Shown here piece by piece: positions 33,082 through 45,134 of a stretch of DNA of 64,000 nt. A program made the position numbers and the translations under genes. Each line of letters opens with the position of its first letter. Positions within the stretch are counted from its first letter, which is position 1. Origin of the DNA: Protopterus annectens. Lineage: Eukaryota; Chordata; Ceratodontiformes; Protopteridae. The notes beneath the pieces are model-generated. The model had not been told where the DNA came from, did no database searches, and saw nothing but the letters and a program-made list of their open reading frames with translations. The DNA is taken from assembly GCF_019279795.1 (NCBI RefSeq), contig NC_056731.1, positions 860,922,499 to 860,986,498 on the forward strand, written 5' to 3'.

Positions 33082-35115
33082 TTAATTAACTGATCCTCTG
33101 TCAAGCAGAGCCAATGAAGTGATCCCAGGGGTGTATTTTCTGTTACCCATCCACTCATCAAGGTTTCTCTTAAATAGTGTTAGTGAGGGGCTCTGCCTGA
33201 TGTAATTTGGAATTTTGTTCCAAAGCATGGAGAGTCTCTGTGACAGGAATCTATCCCTCCAGCATGTTCTATTTATTGTTGTGGTGAGGTTTAGCTCACT
33301 AGAGCGCGTGGCTCGCAGTGACTTGGATTTATTTAGGTGGAGCATGTCCATCAATTCTGAGTTGGACATGGCTTTGTAAGCCAGGCAGAGATCACCTCTG
33401 AGTAAGCGATATGCCAGTGAGTACAGCCGGAGTTTTTTCAGTCGGGCTGCCTAGGACATATGTTTGAGACCAGAAATCCTCTTAGTGAGGTACTTTTGTG
33501 GTCTTTCCAACTGTTGGAAGTGTCTTGTGAGGTACATCCCAAATGGGGCATTGTACTCTATGGTGGGTCTAATGAGTGATGAGTAGAGGGGTACTATAAC
33601 CTCCTTATTTCTAGATGCGAACCCTTTAGTAATTAGATGGACCACATAGAAGGATTTCCTAACTACTTTGGCAATATGATTGTCAAAAAAGAGATTACTA
33701 TCTACCTGGGTCCCCAGATCTCTTATTACCTCTTCTGTATTAAGGGGGCTGCCACCTATGTGGTAATTCGTGGGTGTTTTGTTTTTCCCAAATGGGACGA
33801 TTGTGCATTTTTTGGCATTTAGCTTGAGGCCATGACTTTGACACCAGGTGTCCATCTCAGTAAGGCCCTTTTGGAGGATGTCCGTGTCAGCCAGAGAGTC
33901 AGTTATGGCTCCCAGTTTGCAGTCATTGGCGAACTTGGTTAGCCATAGTCCTCCTGTGTTTGTCTGCACTTCTCAGAAGTATATGCCGAACAGTAGGGGT
34001 CCCAGGACCGAGCCTGGAGGGACACCACCTGTGACTGGTTTAGAGTCGGACCTGGAGCCCGCTATTCTTACTGCGTGAGTTCTGTCTGTAAGCCAGTTGG
34101 CAACCCATCTCATGACGTAGGAGTTTATTTTCAGGCTGGTGAGTTTTTCTGTAATACCCGAGTGGGGAATGGCATTGAAAGCCTTGATGAGGTCAAGGTA
34201 GGCTGTGTGAACCACCTTTCCCTCGTCCATGGACTTGGTGACTGTCTTGAAGAAGTCAACCAGGTTTAGTAGGCATGATCTGCCCTTAACAAAGCCGAAC
34301 TGGGTCGGGTCAAGTGTTTGGAGGTTCCCAATGTCTTTGTTAATGAGTTCCATGATGATGCGCTCCATAGCCTTGCAGACTAGGCTAGTCAGGCTTATGG
34401 GGCGATAGTTACCAGGGTCAGTTGTGGCCCCTCCTTTGTGGAGAGGAATAACCGTTGCTGTGCGCCATTCTATGGGCACGTAGCCTGTGGAGAGCCTGAG
34501 GTTGAACAGCGTGTTTAGGTGGGGGCTTAGTTCGTTCTGTAGTTCGTGCAAGACGCAGCCTGGGACACCATCTGGTCCCATTGACGCTGTGTTTTTGACT
34601 TTTGAAAGGGCTGTTTTCACCTGTGCATCTGTGATTTTTGGGACACTAAACTTTTCCGGTATTGTTGTGGGCCCTTTTGGAGGTGAGAGGGGGGTGAAGT
34701 TTGCACTGAATCTATCTGCCAGGATGTTGGCAGTATCAGTAGGTTCAGTATATTTTGTGCTATTTTGCACTAGTTCAGTGCATATCTGTGAGTTGCCACT
34801 TAGATTCTTAACATAGCTAAAGAAGGCTTTGTGGTTATCTTTTGAATCCTTGGCTATTTTTCTTTCGAAGTTAGCCTTGGATGATTTCATGAGGGACCTC
34901 AGTTTCTTACTGATACTGATCAGGGATGTCTTTCCTTCTTGGGATTTGCTTTTTTTCTGAACTAGTTTCCTCCTTCTGTTGTATAGCCTGTTTATTGCAG
35001 GGTTCCACCAAATTGGTCCTTCTCTTAGAGGAGTGAGTCTTGGTTTTGCTAGGGATGGCACGATCCATACCTCCTTGTAGGTGCTCATAGAGTGCATTTG
35101 TAAAGGTTTCTGCAT
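33082..35115 (-). pseudogene. LINE B copy 3 reverse transcriptase and C-terminal region
   Basis: Reading 35115-33973 (380 codons): linker WWNPAINRLYNRRRKL, NFERKIAKDSKDNHKAFFSYV, finger VIPLHKGGATTDPGNYRPISLTSLVCKAMERI, TQFGFVKGRSC, motif A AYLDLIKAFNAIPHSG and motif B GVPPGSVLGPLLFG (PQG changed to PPG). It stops at TGA after GIYF, and the same frame resumes in 33969-33451 with motif C FANDCKLG (family FADD; the second catalytic position changed to N). The C-terminal part 33369-33082 is a separate reading. This is the best RT of family B in the window. Confidence 0.92.
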
Positions 35116-35203
35116 CTTGGGCAGTGTTATCCTTTAGCGTGGGGGCTGTGAAACTTACCACCTCTGTCTTAAGTAAGGTGAAGTTTGCTTTAGAAAAGCT
35201 TTT

Positions 35204-36028
35204 TTACTGTGGTTTCCTTAGATGGGGTGGTGGTGGGGTGTGGACATCCAGAGTGATTAGTTTATGGTCTGATCTAACCAGTGACAGGTTGACCTCCGGT
35301 GTGGAACACCTGTCGCCCATGTTGGTGATGATAAGGACCAATATGTTTTCACCTTTGGTAGGGTAGTTTACCATCTGATCCAGGGAGTTTGAGTTGATGA
35401 ATTCCAGGAAGCACTGGGCCTGGGAATTTGTACTCAAGTAGTTTTCCCATTGAATGGTAGGGTAATTGAAATTGCCCAATATCAGGGTGCTTGGTAGGAC
35501 TTTCATGTTTTCCAGTGTCTCCAGAAAGTTGGAGTGGTGGTCCTGGGTCATGGAGGGTGATCTGTATCAGGCCACAATTTGCATTGCAGATTTTCCCAAT
35601 GTTAGTTGCACATGGATGATCTCAGAGGTATCATGCTGCACCACTAACCTGGAGGTGTAGGTATCCTTGATGAATATGGATACACCCCCTGCTTTTGTGT
35701 TTCGGTCTGTGTTCTGTGGCCGAAACGTGTGGTATGAGTTGTAGCCCAGTAGTGCTGGGGTGCTCTCTGGAGCCTTGAACCAGGTTTCAGTTACTGCACA
35801 GATGTCGATGTTCTCCATACTGAGGAGTGCTTCAAGCATGTGCATCTTGAGATTTAAACTTCTGGCGTTGAGTAGCATAACCCTCAGTTTTTTGTTAACT
35901 GTGCTGTTTGCGGAGGTGGGTTTGATTTTTGAGCCTTGCCTGAAAAAGGCTTTATGGGGGCAGCAAGAGCCTTGGCCAGTATTCGAAAGCCTAGGGGTGA
36001 CAGGTGCAAGCCATCTCTTACGAAGCAA
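35204..36028 (-). pseudogene. LINE B copy 3 APE endonuclease
   Basis: Reading 36028-35567 has LRVMLLNARSLNLKMHMLEALL, DICAVTETWF (E of the ETW motif intact) and GGVSIFIKD. After a frame change it continues at 35551-35204 with LILGNFNYPTIQW (catalytic D of GDFN replaced by N), SLDQMVNYPTKGENILVLI and LVRSDHKLITLDV (SDH intact). It would nick the target. The D to N change and the frame break make it inactive. Confidence 0.88.
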
Positions 36029-36620
36029 CGCGGCTTGTCAAGCATGTCGTCCCAGGCTGACAGACACTGGATCCTCTTTGAATGACACCAGAAGCTTAGC
36101 TAGTTGTTGAAATTGATCATTTTTTCTTTATACTGAGGTATCATTCTTGGTGAGGGCAGGATGCTACTCAGGATCAGGGTTATACCAGCCTGGGCTACAT
36201 GATCAGAGAGCTCTTCCATGTCTCTTTTCATGTAGTCCGGGGAGGTACGTCTCAGGTCATTCACACCAACATGAACAATGACAGAGTCATATTTGTACTT
36301 GTTCTGGAGTGACCTGAGTGCTTGTGTTATGTGGCGGATTCCGGCTCCCGACAGGCAGCTAACAGTAACCTTCTGCTTGTCCAGCCTCCGAGTATGATTT
36401 TGTGTATTTATGTGTATTTTTTGCCAGTGCTGTTTTAGTAGGTCTGTGTGTGGCTGGAGGTGTGGTGCAAGTGTTAACCTTCTCTTCTTGACTGTCTGTT
36501 CCAGTCTAGGGTGGAGACAACTTAGCTTTCAGTTTGGCTGTATAATTGCATCTCTCACATATGTTAGTGTTTTGTGGTAGGAGGAGAGGGTTGTCTGTGT
36601 ACATGAGGCAGTTGTAACAT
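35980..36620 (-). pseudogene. LINE B ORF1: zinc knuckle and SGNH-esterase-like domain
   Basis: The minus-strand reading has NICERCNYTAKL (Cys-x2-Cys at 36548-36559) and then, further on, RRLDKQKVTVSCLSGAGIRH (block II, 36331-36351), VIVHVGVNDLRR (block III, G-x-N-D, 36256-36273) and RDGLHLSPLGFRILAKAL (block V, D-x-x-H, 35989-36015). These are the blocks of SGNH/GDSL hydrolases, and CR1 ORF1 proteins are known to carry such an esterase. Block I (GDS) is not visible upstream of RRLDK. An in-frame TAG lies at 36100-36102 (after INFNN). The end overlaps the start of the endonuclease ORF in another frame. Confidence 0.78.
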
Positions 36621-37000
36621 TACCTTAGGATACCCAGATTCACCAGCTGGACTGGAGAGTGCACCTGAAGTTGCCCTTTGGTCATGCCTGAATAGTAGGG
36701 TGAGCTGCTTAGTCACTTGGTTGGTGAGGGGTAAATAAAGAGTCTTGCCCTGCTGGACAATCAGTGTCAGGGTATATTAATGCTTGCTATTAGGTCTGAG
36801 CAAGTGCTGGGCTGTAAGATGCTTTTTGAGTGCTTAGGTTGAGAGTTAGACTAGTTTCAAGGGAAAAACTGAAGAGGAGACTTAGTGGAGCCAGGAATAA
36901 TTTAACCGTAGCTAACCGGCACTGCCCGGTGTCCAAAACCGTGCAAACACAGTTTTTATAGTAGGGAAATGAAAGAGAGAGAAATTAGCCCAAAATGGCA

Positions 37001-38820
37001 AATTACTAACTTCTGGGCTGGAACCACTCCTCCAGGGACAGATAGGTTTCACAAAGCTCCCCTCTCTCACAGGTGAACAGAGAAACTTCCTTCTATCCAA
37101 GTTAAGGTATGGGCAACTCAGAAACTAGTATCACAGCCCTGAATTCAGCACTAACCTGAAAACTGGACTATACTAGCTTAGAAAGGCAGGAAACAAGGAT
37201 TTTTTTGTTGTTTTTTGAAAAGATAAGGCAAAAACGTAAAAAATACACTCAAAACAGCTCTAAACAACTAAAGACAATCAGAAAAGGCTATCACACTTTA
37301 GTGTGTAGCCTACAATAGTTAAACAAATTATTTAAACAAAAAACAACTTTTTAAAAGTGCAGGCAGTCAAATAAGTACAATATGTGAAAAAACAAGCTTT
37401 TAAATCACAATAAATGCTGGAAAATCTGCGTTTATGCGGAAAACAGTTAAGTACAGCAAGAAAGTACAGAAAACTGATACTTAATCACTCCAAAGTCTCT
37501 CTCCTAAGCTAGAAGGCTTGTATCAGTTTAAGGCTTTCTAGTGTTACCTTATAAAGAATCAATCACATTTGTGAAATATGGCTTTACAATCAAGTGTTTG
37601 AGAAACATTGGACTTTTGTTGACTTTGTTAAACGTGTGGGGTGACTGAAAAGCATATACCCACTTAACATCATTAATGTTTGGAAGGACACTACAAGGAA
37701 CAAAAAGAAAGTAACTATAAGTAAAATAATTTTTGTTCTTAACAGTATTTGTATAAGCCATTGCATGATATAAATTACATTTCATATAATAAAGCATTTT
37801 CAGTTATTATTTTATGTGATAAAGATACTAAAGTAAACAAGTTTTTCTTTCTTTTTTAGTTTTAAGAAGTATAGGCATTACAATGTAAAAACAGAAGAAA
37901 GGCTGGGCAAAAGCATGTCTGAGTTAATATACTGTAATCTTGGGTTGTTGGAGTGGAGGATGGGGTGAAAATTGCACTGATTATAACATATGTGGAGTTG
38001 AGATGTTTTTTCTTACTTTTGCATAGGTGAATATATGATAACAAGTTTCTTGTATAAGCATGTGCACTTTATAAAAATAAGAGAATACTGTGAATGTAAT
38101 AAAAATGTTTTCCTTTAGCGAGTACATGTTTAGTGTGACTTGAGAAGTCTGCAGCTGAGGACAGCTTTACATTTCATATGTTTCCATGGAGACAGAATGG
38201 CAAGCTATAATCTTGAGAGTTCTGGAGATTGTTTTCTAAGACAAATGTAAAATTTAAGATACAAGAGAAAGCAGCTTAGAAAAAATAAAGTTTGAAATTA
38301 TTGGAAGTGAATAAGATCAGCTTTTTTGGCACCTAAATAGTTCAATGCATTTAATAGAACAGTGTGTAATTTAGCTTTATTTAAAAATACCCAGTACACT
38401 TGTTCTTAAGGTTTAAAGTTAATGTTTGCTGAAGGCATCCAAGCTGGGGTTTTTTTCACATCTGGAAGGGGAATAAAGATAAGACAAGAACAGACAGCAA
38501 TTAGTGCAACTAGGGGCACGTGCTGTAACATGCACCTTAGCATGTTAGTAGGAGTTAAACTTCATCATTTGAAGATGTACATAATGTTGTGTGGTTGTTT
38601 TAAGGTAATAGGTTCTGGGGATGTATTTATTTTTTGTTTAAGGTTTTACGTTAAAACAAAAAGTATTTTAAAATGTGACATGAGTTCAAATGGAGATAAC
38701 AGGAAACAACCATATAAAGGATCAGCTTGCCAAACATTATTGGGTGCATGTAACATAAAAGCTGGAAATATACATTTAAAAATGGTCATATATAATAAGT
38801 GGGAATAGTAATTTCTTATC
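37001..38820. other. No gene recognised
   Basis: AT-rich sequence. The part up to about 37550 could still be 5' UTR of LINE B copy 3. A 128-codon plus-strand reading at 38422-38808 ends just before the L1 endonuclease, but it has no coiled coil or RRM-like text, so I do not call it L1 ORF1. Confidence 0.4.
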
Positions 38821-38823
38821 ATA

Positions 38824-39550
38824 ATGGCTACACTAGCCATATTATTTTGGAATGTGAATAGCTTCAAAAGTATAGACAAAAAGGGAAGAGTAGTAAGTTA
38901 TATTAAAGAATGCAAAGTGCAAATAGCAGTGATACAGGAGACAGATTTGGAAAGAAGTGAGCATGTGAATTTGATAAAGGATTTCAGGATAGATATTTTA
39001 GCAGAATATCAGAGACAGAGGAAAAGGGGAGTACTTATACTAACTGCTAGAGTAGCTCCAATATTCATATAGAAAAAAAATAATGTCAGATTTGTAGTAG
39101 TAGGGGGCTACTGGCAAGGGAAGAAGATTACGCTAGCATGTATTTATATTCCACCTAAAACTGCTATTATGGAGCTTAAATTTTTTTTGTAGAAATAGTC
39201 AGCTTTCAGTAGGGAATATTACTTATAGATAGGTCTGGAACTTGATTTACAGCAGTGAAGTTGTATCTGGGGGACCTATAAAGGAAAGTATAACAAAACG
39301 AGATAGATTTCTGAAGACATTTATGAAAATATTTAGTATGTAAGATGCGAGTGCAGTAGTAGGAACTCAGAGAGAGAATTTGCATATTATTCCCCAAGGT
39401 ACAAAAACTGGAGTAGATTGGACAGAAATTCTATTTCACAGGAACATATGCATTTCATTGAAAACATGGACACGCACTCAATAACTATTTCAGATCATGT
39501 GCCAATGACAACTAAGATGAAAATGCAGGGCAATAAAGTAAAAATGAGAC
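38824..39550 (+). pseudogene. L1-type endonuclease remnant
   Basis: The reading from 38824 has ILFWNVNSFKSIDKKGRVVSYIKE and QIAVIQETDL (N of WNVN and E of QET, both catalytic-site positions) and RGVLIL. It stops at 39070, then GGYWQGKKITLACIYIPPKT in the same frame near 39105-39165. Near 39480 comes ITISDHVPM (SDH motif). This is the L1/Tx1 style of APE, unlike the family A and B endonucleases. Several stops. Confidence 0.82.
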
Positions 39551-40245
39551 ACTAGCACTTCCTCACCTACCTTTTTAAAAAAGATAGGACTTTAAGGAAT
39601 GGGTAGTGGAAATTATTCAAGAGTTATTAGAGAAGACAGAAATGTCTTAAGAAATTAAAGCTAGTGAGTGGGATAAAGTAAAATTAGAGTTTAAAAATAG
39701 GATAGAAATAAAAGTAAAAGAGACACGGTTAAGAGGTAACAAGAATTATTTAGAGGGGTTGACAGTATTGCAGAATATGGAGAATCTCACAGAACAAGAA
39801 GATGCACAACTGCAGTGTTCTAAAGAGAAAATGAGGGTGTATCTCGATAATATGCATGAGTTTAGAAAGACTGCTTTTAAGCAACTGTTTTTTGATAATA
39901 ACTCCATAACCCAAAAACTTTTATCACAGCAACTTAGACAACAGAAAGTAGAAAGGGTTATTGCCAGTCTTAGGGAGCCTATAGCAAGAAAAATAACAAG
40001 AAGGCCTGTAGAGGTGAAATAAAACAAGAAATGTGGAAATCAAGAAAGAACACAAATGGAAATATTTATGGAAGACTTAAGTGTACCAGGATTAGAGGTA
40101 GATGAGATTCAACAATTAGTTAAGATAGAAGATTAGATAAAAACAGTTGCGTATAATCAATCTGCATGAAAGTCTCCATGAACAGATGTTATTCCTGAGG
40201 AAATTTTGACACTTGTCCGGAAGAAAGTGGAAGGTTTTCTTTAAT

Positions 40246-40474
40246 GTTGTGTCTTTCGGCTTTGCCCGGTTAGGGGTCGCCACAGCGGAACTCCAGTCCG
40301 CTAATGATTGGCAGTAGATTTTTATGTGCCGAGTTGGCCGGCCCTGACGCACAACCTTCAACGAAGGTACACCCAGTCATGCATGTCTCCACACAGAAGA
40401 CACTCTAGCTGAGAATCGAACAGAACAACGTCTTACTGTGAGGCGACAACACTACTGCACCACCACCACCGCTG
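40246..40474 (-). mobile_element. V-SINE-like element, second copy
   Basis: Reverse complement of the element at 10427-10664, with matching head (GCCTCACAGTAAGACG), TACCTTCGTTGAAGGTTGTG and the 3' part GTTCCGCTGTGGCGACCCCT. TTTCTTTAAT flanks it at 40236-40245 and 40475-40484, a 10-bp target duplication. This copy has AACCGGGCAAAGCCGAAAGAC, closer to the usual V-SINE end. It is younger than the L1 it interrupts. Confidence 0.87.
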
Positions 40475-40499
40475 TTTCTTTAATAGTATTTTAAAAGGT

Positions 40500-41280
40500 G
40501 GGGGAGCACCAATATCCTGGAAGAAAGCTGTTGTGTCTGTAATACCTAAAGACTACAGATGGTAAAGACCCATCAGACCATCTTCATATAGGCCCATTTC
40601 AATTTTAAGCATTGATTATAAAGTGTTTGTGCTTATAATAGCTAAAAGAATGCAAAGATGTTACCAAAACTGGTAGAGCTGTATCAGTGTGGTTTTGTGG
40701 AGAGGAGGCAAACATTTGACAACATTAATAAAACAATGATAATCCAGATAGAAGCAGAATCTAAGAAAGTACCCCAGTTATTGGTAGATCTTAATGCAGA
40801 GAAACATTTGATAGAGTAGGTCGGGATTTTGTGAGTAGGTCAATGGAAACATTTGCATTCCCTGATACAATAATATGGTTAATCAGAAGGATATATGAGG
40901 GATTGGTGGCAAAAATTAAAGTGGGAGGGTTCCTGCCTGATACGTTGTGTCTAAACAGGGGAACCACGCAGGGGTGTCTGTTTCCCCTTTGTTATTTGCA
41001 TTATATTTATTGCCATTGGCAAAGAAAATAAGGGATTCAGAAATGCAAGGATATAATTGGTATGGTAATCAAAAAAAGTTGGCTTTATTTGCAGATGATA
41101 TTATACTTGATAAAACCAGAAAGGGACATCTCAGTGTTATGGAACATTTTGAGTCAGTTTCAGGTCTTTTCAGGATATAAATATACTGAAGATAAAACAA
41201 AGGCTATAGCTGTAAACTATGCACCCACACAAGAATTGGTTCAGCAGTACCCATATCTATGGGGAACACAATAAAATGAA
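40500..41280 (+). pseudogene. L1-type reverse transcriptase remnant
   Basis: Pieces in several frames: ISWKKAVVSVIPKDYRW near 40515, PISILSIDYKVFVLIIAKRM near 40595, RRIYEGLVAKIKVGGFLPD and LNRGTTQGC (motif B, L1 form RQGCPLSP) at 40881-40980, SPLLFALYLLPLAKKIRDS and LALFADDIIL, with the catalytic FADD at 41088-41099. PLAKKIR and GCPLSP-like text are typical of L1. Frameshifts separate the motifs. Confidence 0.85.
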
Positions 41281-43125
41281 GTATTTAGGAGTATTGATAA
41301 AAAGTATCCTGTTATAACAGCTAAGAATATGTTGGAGAAGACTAAGCAAATATAATACATAAACAGAGAAACTGGAAGCTCTTGTTAATTGATATGTATA
41401 ACAAGATACAAGCAGTGAAAATGTTTTTAGTCCCTTTAGTTTTATACATAGGTCAGGGATATTTTTGTCAACCAGAGGAGAAGTTGTGGACCATAGTTAA
41501 TAAAGAGTTTAAATATTTTAGGAGGGAAAGAGGGCAAGGTTCAAGTGGGATAAATTGATCCTTCCAAAAGAACAAGGTGGTATAGGATTATCTGAATTTA
41601 ATGGATATCTTAGAACTACAGAGTTAAGCTCATATGCATAGCACAAGCAGAAAGCTATAATTCAAAGTGGGAATGGATGATGATGAAGTGGGGGGATTCA
41701 AGAAATATGGAGAGAGTGGGATTTTGAATGCAGATCCTTAAGGAGAATGACAACAGCCACACATAATATTATATTCATAAAGAAGCAGAAAGTATTAGCA
41801 AGCAAGGGAATGTAGAAAGGAGATTTTGCTGATATGGATGACTGCATTTAGGTGTACAGGGAATAAGCAAGTAGGTGCTGGAATTTTCTGGAAACAACTG
41901 GCAAAAGGAACCAATGTTTTGGGAGTAAATAAATAGAGAGGAGAAGGTAACAGAATGGGAATAGGCCAAGAATACATTTGGACTGCAGGCTAGGGACTGC
42001 CTTCCCTGTCAGGGACTAATATCAGAATATAGGCAAACAGAAATGGATAGGGGAATCCTAAGTGAAAGACCTATACTGGTTGAGTTTTTAGCTGAATCTA
42101 GAACAGACGCTGCTGATAACAAAATGGATAATTAGTAGGGCATGTAAAACATTAGTATACAAATAAATAAGATGAGGTTAAAAACTATTAGGAAGAGAGA
42201 CTGGGTAAATAATTCACAAGGAATCGATGGGAAGACATTTGTTTGGGTAGCAAATATGCAACAAAGTCAAGAAAATTTAGTATTTTTGCATGGAAGTGTT
42301 TGCATAGGTATTTTATACCCTAAGCAGACTCACACAGATTTTTCGTCAGGTGGATGGCAAATGTTGAAGGTGTGATGGGGAAGAAAGAGGTAATTGGGAC
42401 ATATATTTTGGGAGTGTAATGAGTTAAGCAGACTTTAAAAAAAATACCCACAGAGTACTCTGTCAGAAATATTGGGTAAGGAAATGGTATATTGAAGGAA
42501 ATAAATTTTTGAGATGGGCTACAAGATCTGAATTGCCTGGACAAAGTAAGACCTTGTTAAGTTTAATTCTGGTGGCTGCCAAAAAAGCAATTACTAGAAA
42601 GTGGAAAATAAAAAAGTCTGAACCATCTGTATTTGAAGTATTGAATATTGTAACAGAGGCAAGATAAGTGGAAGTGGGATCTTTAGAAAAGGGTAGGAGC
42701 AAACTACATAAAAAAATGGAAATTGTGGGAACAATGCTTGCAGAATAATGTTTTAGAAGGGGAGTGAGGTTTAAGAGACATTAAGTACAATAACTATGGA
42801 TGCCCTATCTGGTACATGAGGTGTGTACACTAGGCTTGGATGCTACAGTTATAAATACAGTGCAGAAAAGTAGAAGTTATTGAGCAAGGTGCGTGATGCT
42901 ATTGAGGAAGGCTAGTAAACAGCCAGCCGCAACAAGAATACATTATAGAAGGGAAGTAATCAGTCACCCAGAGTTAAAAAATACATAGCAGGGAGTAACA
43001 TTTAGCAATGCTAAATTCACTGTCACTAGTAGACATAAGGTGCTGCAGACTGCTGCCACTCACAGCTTTGCACATCCTGGAGAAATAGGACCATCACCAA
43101 GATAAGTATTTCCCACTGTTCTATG

Positions 43126-44290
43126 CAGTCTTGTACTGTGTATATCCCACAATATCTGCTGCACTAACCGCCACATTTCCCAAATGCTGTGTGACTGTTG
43201 TTCAAATCAGTTCCAGAAGCACAGTTCAAAGCAGGTTGATCATGTCTCAGGCCAACAAAGACAAGTTTAAAGAAGACCACAAGAATACACAGGACAGTAA
43301 AATTAGTATTGTTATGTAACTAATAGTAATTCAAGCGTCTATATTACAGAATCGAACTTTTAAAAGTTCGAACGTTATATGGTCGACACCATATGATCGA
43401 ACTTTTAAAAGTTCGAAAATGTAATAAAAAAAAATAAACCAAAGAAAAAACCTACCTGAACGGTTTAAGCAGGGGAGCAAGTACCCCTGCACCCCCCCCC
43501 GCTCTTTAAATATACCAACTCCGAGACTGCACTACAGTGCAGAAAAGGGCAATCTTCCCATTCCGCACTGTACGGAGATCTCCGTTGAAACATTCAAACT
43601 TTTAAAAGTTTGATCATATGATGTCAACCACATGACGTTCGAACTTTTAAAAGTTCGACAACGTGCTGTAGACCCATAATTCAAACCTAAAAATAGTAGC
43701 AATAGCAGTAGCAGTCCTTTCTCTCTGACTAGAATCCGCTAAACCACTTTCAAATGCAAAGTTACTGCAGCACAAGGCAGGGCTTGTGCTATGCTGACAT
43801 AACATAAATGCAACATGGTTGCTTTCCACATGCTGTGAAATTGTTTTTAAAGTCAGAGCCTGCAGGAAAGTTCAAGGCAGTTGGTCATATTGCAGCACAG
43901 TAGAGGGTACTATCCACAAAAACAAGTTTATAGCAGACCATTGTGTCTTAGCCCAGCAAACACCAGTTTAAAGCAGTTCACAAGTGTGCACAGGCCAATA
44001 AAAGTTATCCCTGCTACATAACCAATAGTAATTCAAGATAGAAACAACACAGTATTAGCCCCTTTTCTTACCAGTAGGAACCAGCTAGATCAGTTTCAGA
44101 TGCAGAATTACAGCAGCACAAGACAAGGCTTTAAGTCAGCACTTGCACACTGTTTATGAAATAAGTACAAGAAGGCTGTACCACAGAAATTTTAGGACAG
44201 TTTTTTCACAGTCAATTAAAGTAGCAGAGTTCAAGATGGTCTGGCTGTGTTGCAACCCAGCACAATAGAGCATAAACGAACTTGTCCAAA
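43126..44290 (+). repeat. Tandem repeat, period about 350 bp, interrupted by a transposon
   Basis: The phrase AATAGTAATTCAA ends at 43334 and recurs ending near 44034; leaving out the 342-bp transposon and its 8-bp duplication gives a unit of about 350 bp. Other repeated landmarks are AGAGTTCAAGRYGG-like and CACAGTTCAAAGCAGGTTG/AAGTTCAAGGCAGTTGG, ACAAGTTTA, and CAGCACAAGRCA. About two and a half units are visible, diverged. Confidence 0.7.
43335..43676. mobile_element. Long-TIR DNA transposon, second family member
   Basis: 342 bp, flanked by the 8-bp duplication TAATTCAA at 43327-43334 and 43677-43684. Ends GCGTCTATATTACAG and (inverted) GGGTCTACAGCACG. Each arm of about 90 bp holds two palindromes of the type TCGAACTTTTAAAAGTTCGA. 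The ends and duplication length match the element at 24988-25791, although the interiors differ. No ORF; it contains a C run near 43492-43500. Confidence 0.86.
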
Positions 44291-44828
44291 ATAGGGTCTC
44301 ATACTATTTGGACTGTGCCTAGTATGTTTTTCCAGCTTTAATGTGCAGTTTATAGTAAATTAAAAAAAAATAGAACTTCCATGTAGAATTCGTATGCCAT
44401 TCAAATTTCCTTCAGTACCATATCACCTAATGCTGTTTATGTCTGAAAGTTACTAACAGACTAGTCTCTGTGAGGTGTACACAGTAGGATGTTGTTGCTA
44501 CTTCCCTCGGGTGAATGCCACTGAAGAGATGCTGTCAGTTCTGGGTAGGGGGGCTTCTCATAAACAGCAGCCTCAGCAACACCTGATTGAGAAAGTATTT
44601 ACAGACCTAGGTTTTATGGGGATTTGGAACTGAAGAAGATGAAAAAATCCCTGGGTAACTAAAAGGATAATATTCTGCTAGATTCTCCACCATAAGTTAG
44701 CATTGAAACTTCAACTGAAGAAACGGAGGAGTCAACCTCAAGGAAGAATTCAATATTATCCAGGCCAGTCTAACAAAACTTGGCTCTAAAACTTACCCAC
44801 TGATCAGTTATGTAGATGGTACTCAAAT

Positions 44829-45134
44829 ATGTTAATAGACTCCTGGGATATCCTTGGCAAACTTGGAAATGATTTATACGCAGAGGACTCAATAAAAATA
44901 ACCATCAGTGTTTTTGATTTGTTTTCTGCCATCACTCACACTCAGAGGTTAGAATGGGTCAAGGAGAATATGGCTAGACATGAGTTTCTTTACACCAATG
45001 ATACCAGATTAGTAGTGGATTTTATACATCTTACCCTTAAGAACAATTTCCTCTACTTCGAAGGGGAATTCTACCAGCAAAAAGTAGGGCATGGCTATGG
45101 GGCTAGTATGCTAATGAATTATGAGATGTTTTGA
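44829..45134 (+). pseudogene. Penelope-like RT fragment
   Basis: A 101-codon reading with ISVFDLFSAITHTQRLEWVKENM, then VVDFIHLTLKNNFLYFEGEFYQQKVGHGYGASM. The D(V)..LFS.I and LKNN...F.G.FYQQ..GxxxGAS series is the Penelope RT palm; compare YYLQTQGVAMGSA in element 1. The part with the catalytic YxDD is not seen. Broken fossil. Confidence 0.75.

Larger units (their letters stand above)
32988..37000 (-). mobile_element. LINE family B, copy 3, the most complete
   Basis: The 3' end (32988-33010) is the CTATGAAC tandem. On the minus strand, in element order: zinc knuckle of ORF1 (36548-36559), esterase-like domain (36380-35980), APE endonuclease (36028-35204), linker and RT (35115-33451) and C-terminal region (33369-33082). 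The ORF1-ORF2 arrangement, esterase and tail all point to the CR1 clade. The 5' end is not defined; it may lie anywhere from about 36700 to 37550. Several stops and frameshifts make it inactive. Confidence 0.88.
38824..42790 (+). mobile_element. L1/Tx1-type LINE, broken
   Basis: APE endonuclease at the left (38824-39550), RT in the middle (40500-41300), C-terminal and 3' region to about 42790, where homology with the L1 fragment at 25864-26463 fades. A V-SINE is inserted at 40246-40474. No poly-A tail is seen at the right end, so the 3' end is truncated or altered. Many stops and frame changes. Confidence 0.85.

Noticed and set aside
34075-36110. Plus-strand readings of 64-116 codons
   Set aside because: Antisense shadows of the LINE B endonuclease and RT on the minus strand.
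38422-38808. L1 ORF1 ahead of the L1 endonuclease
   Set aside because: The position is right, but the reading lacks coiled-coil heptads and RNA-binding motifs.
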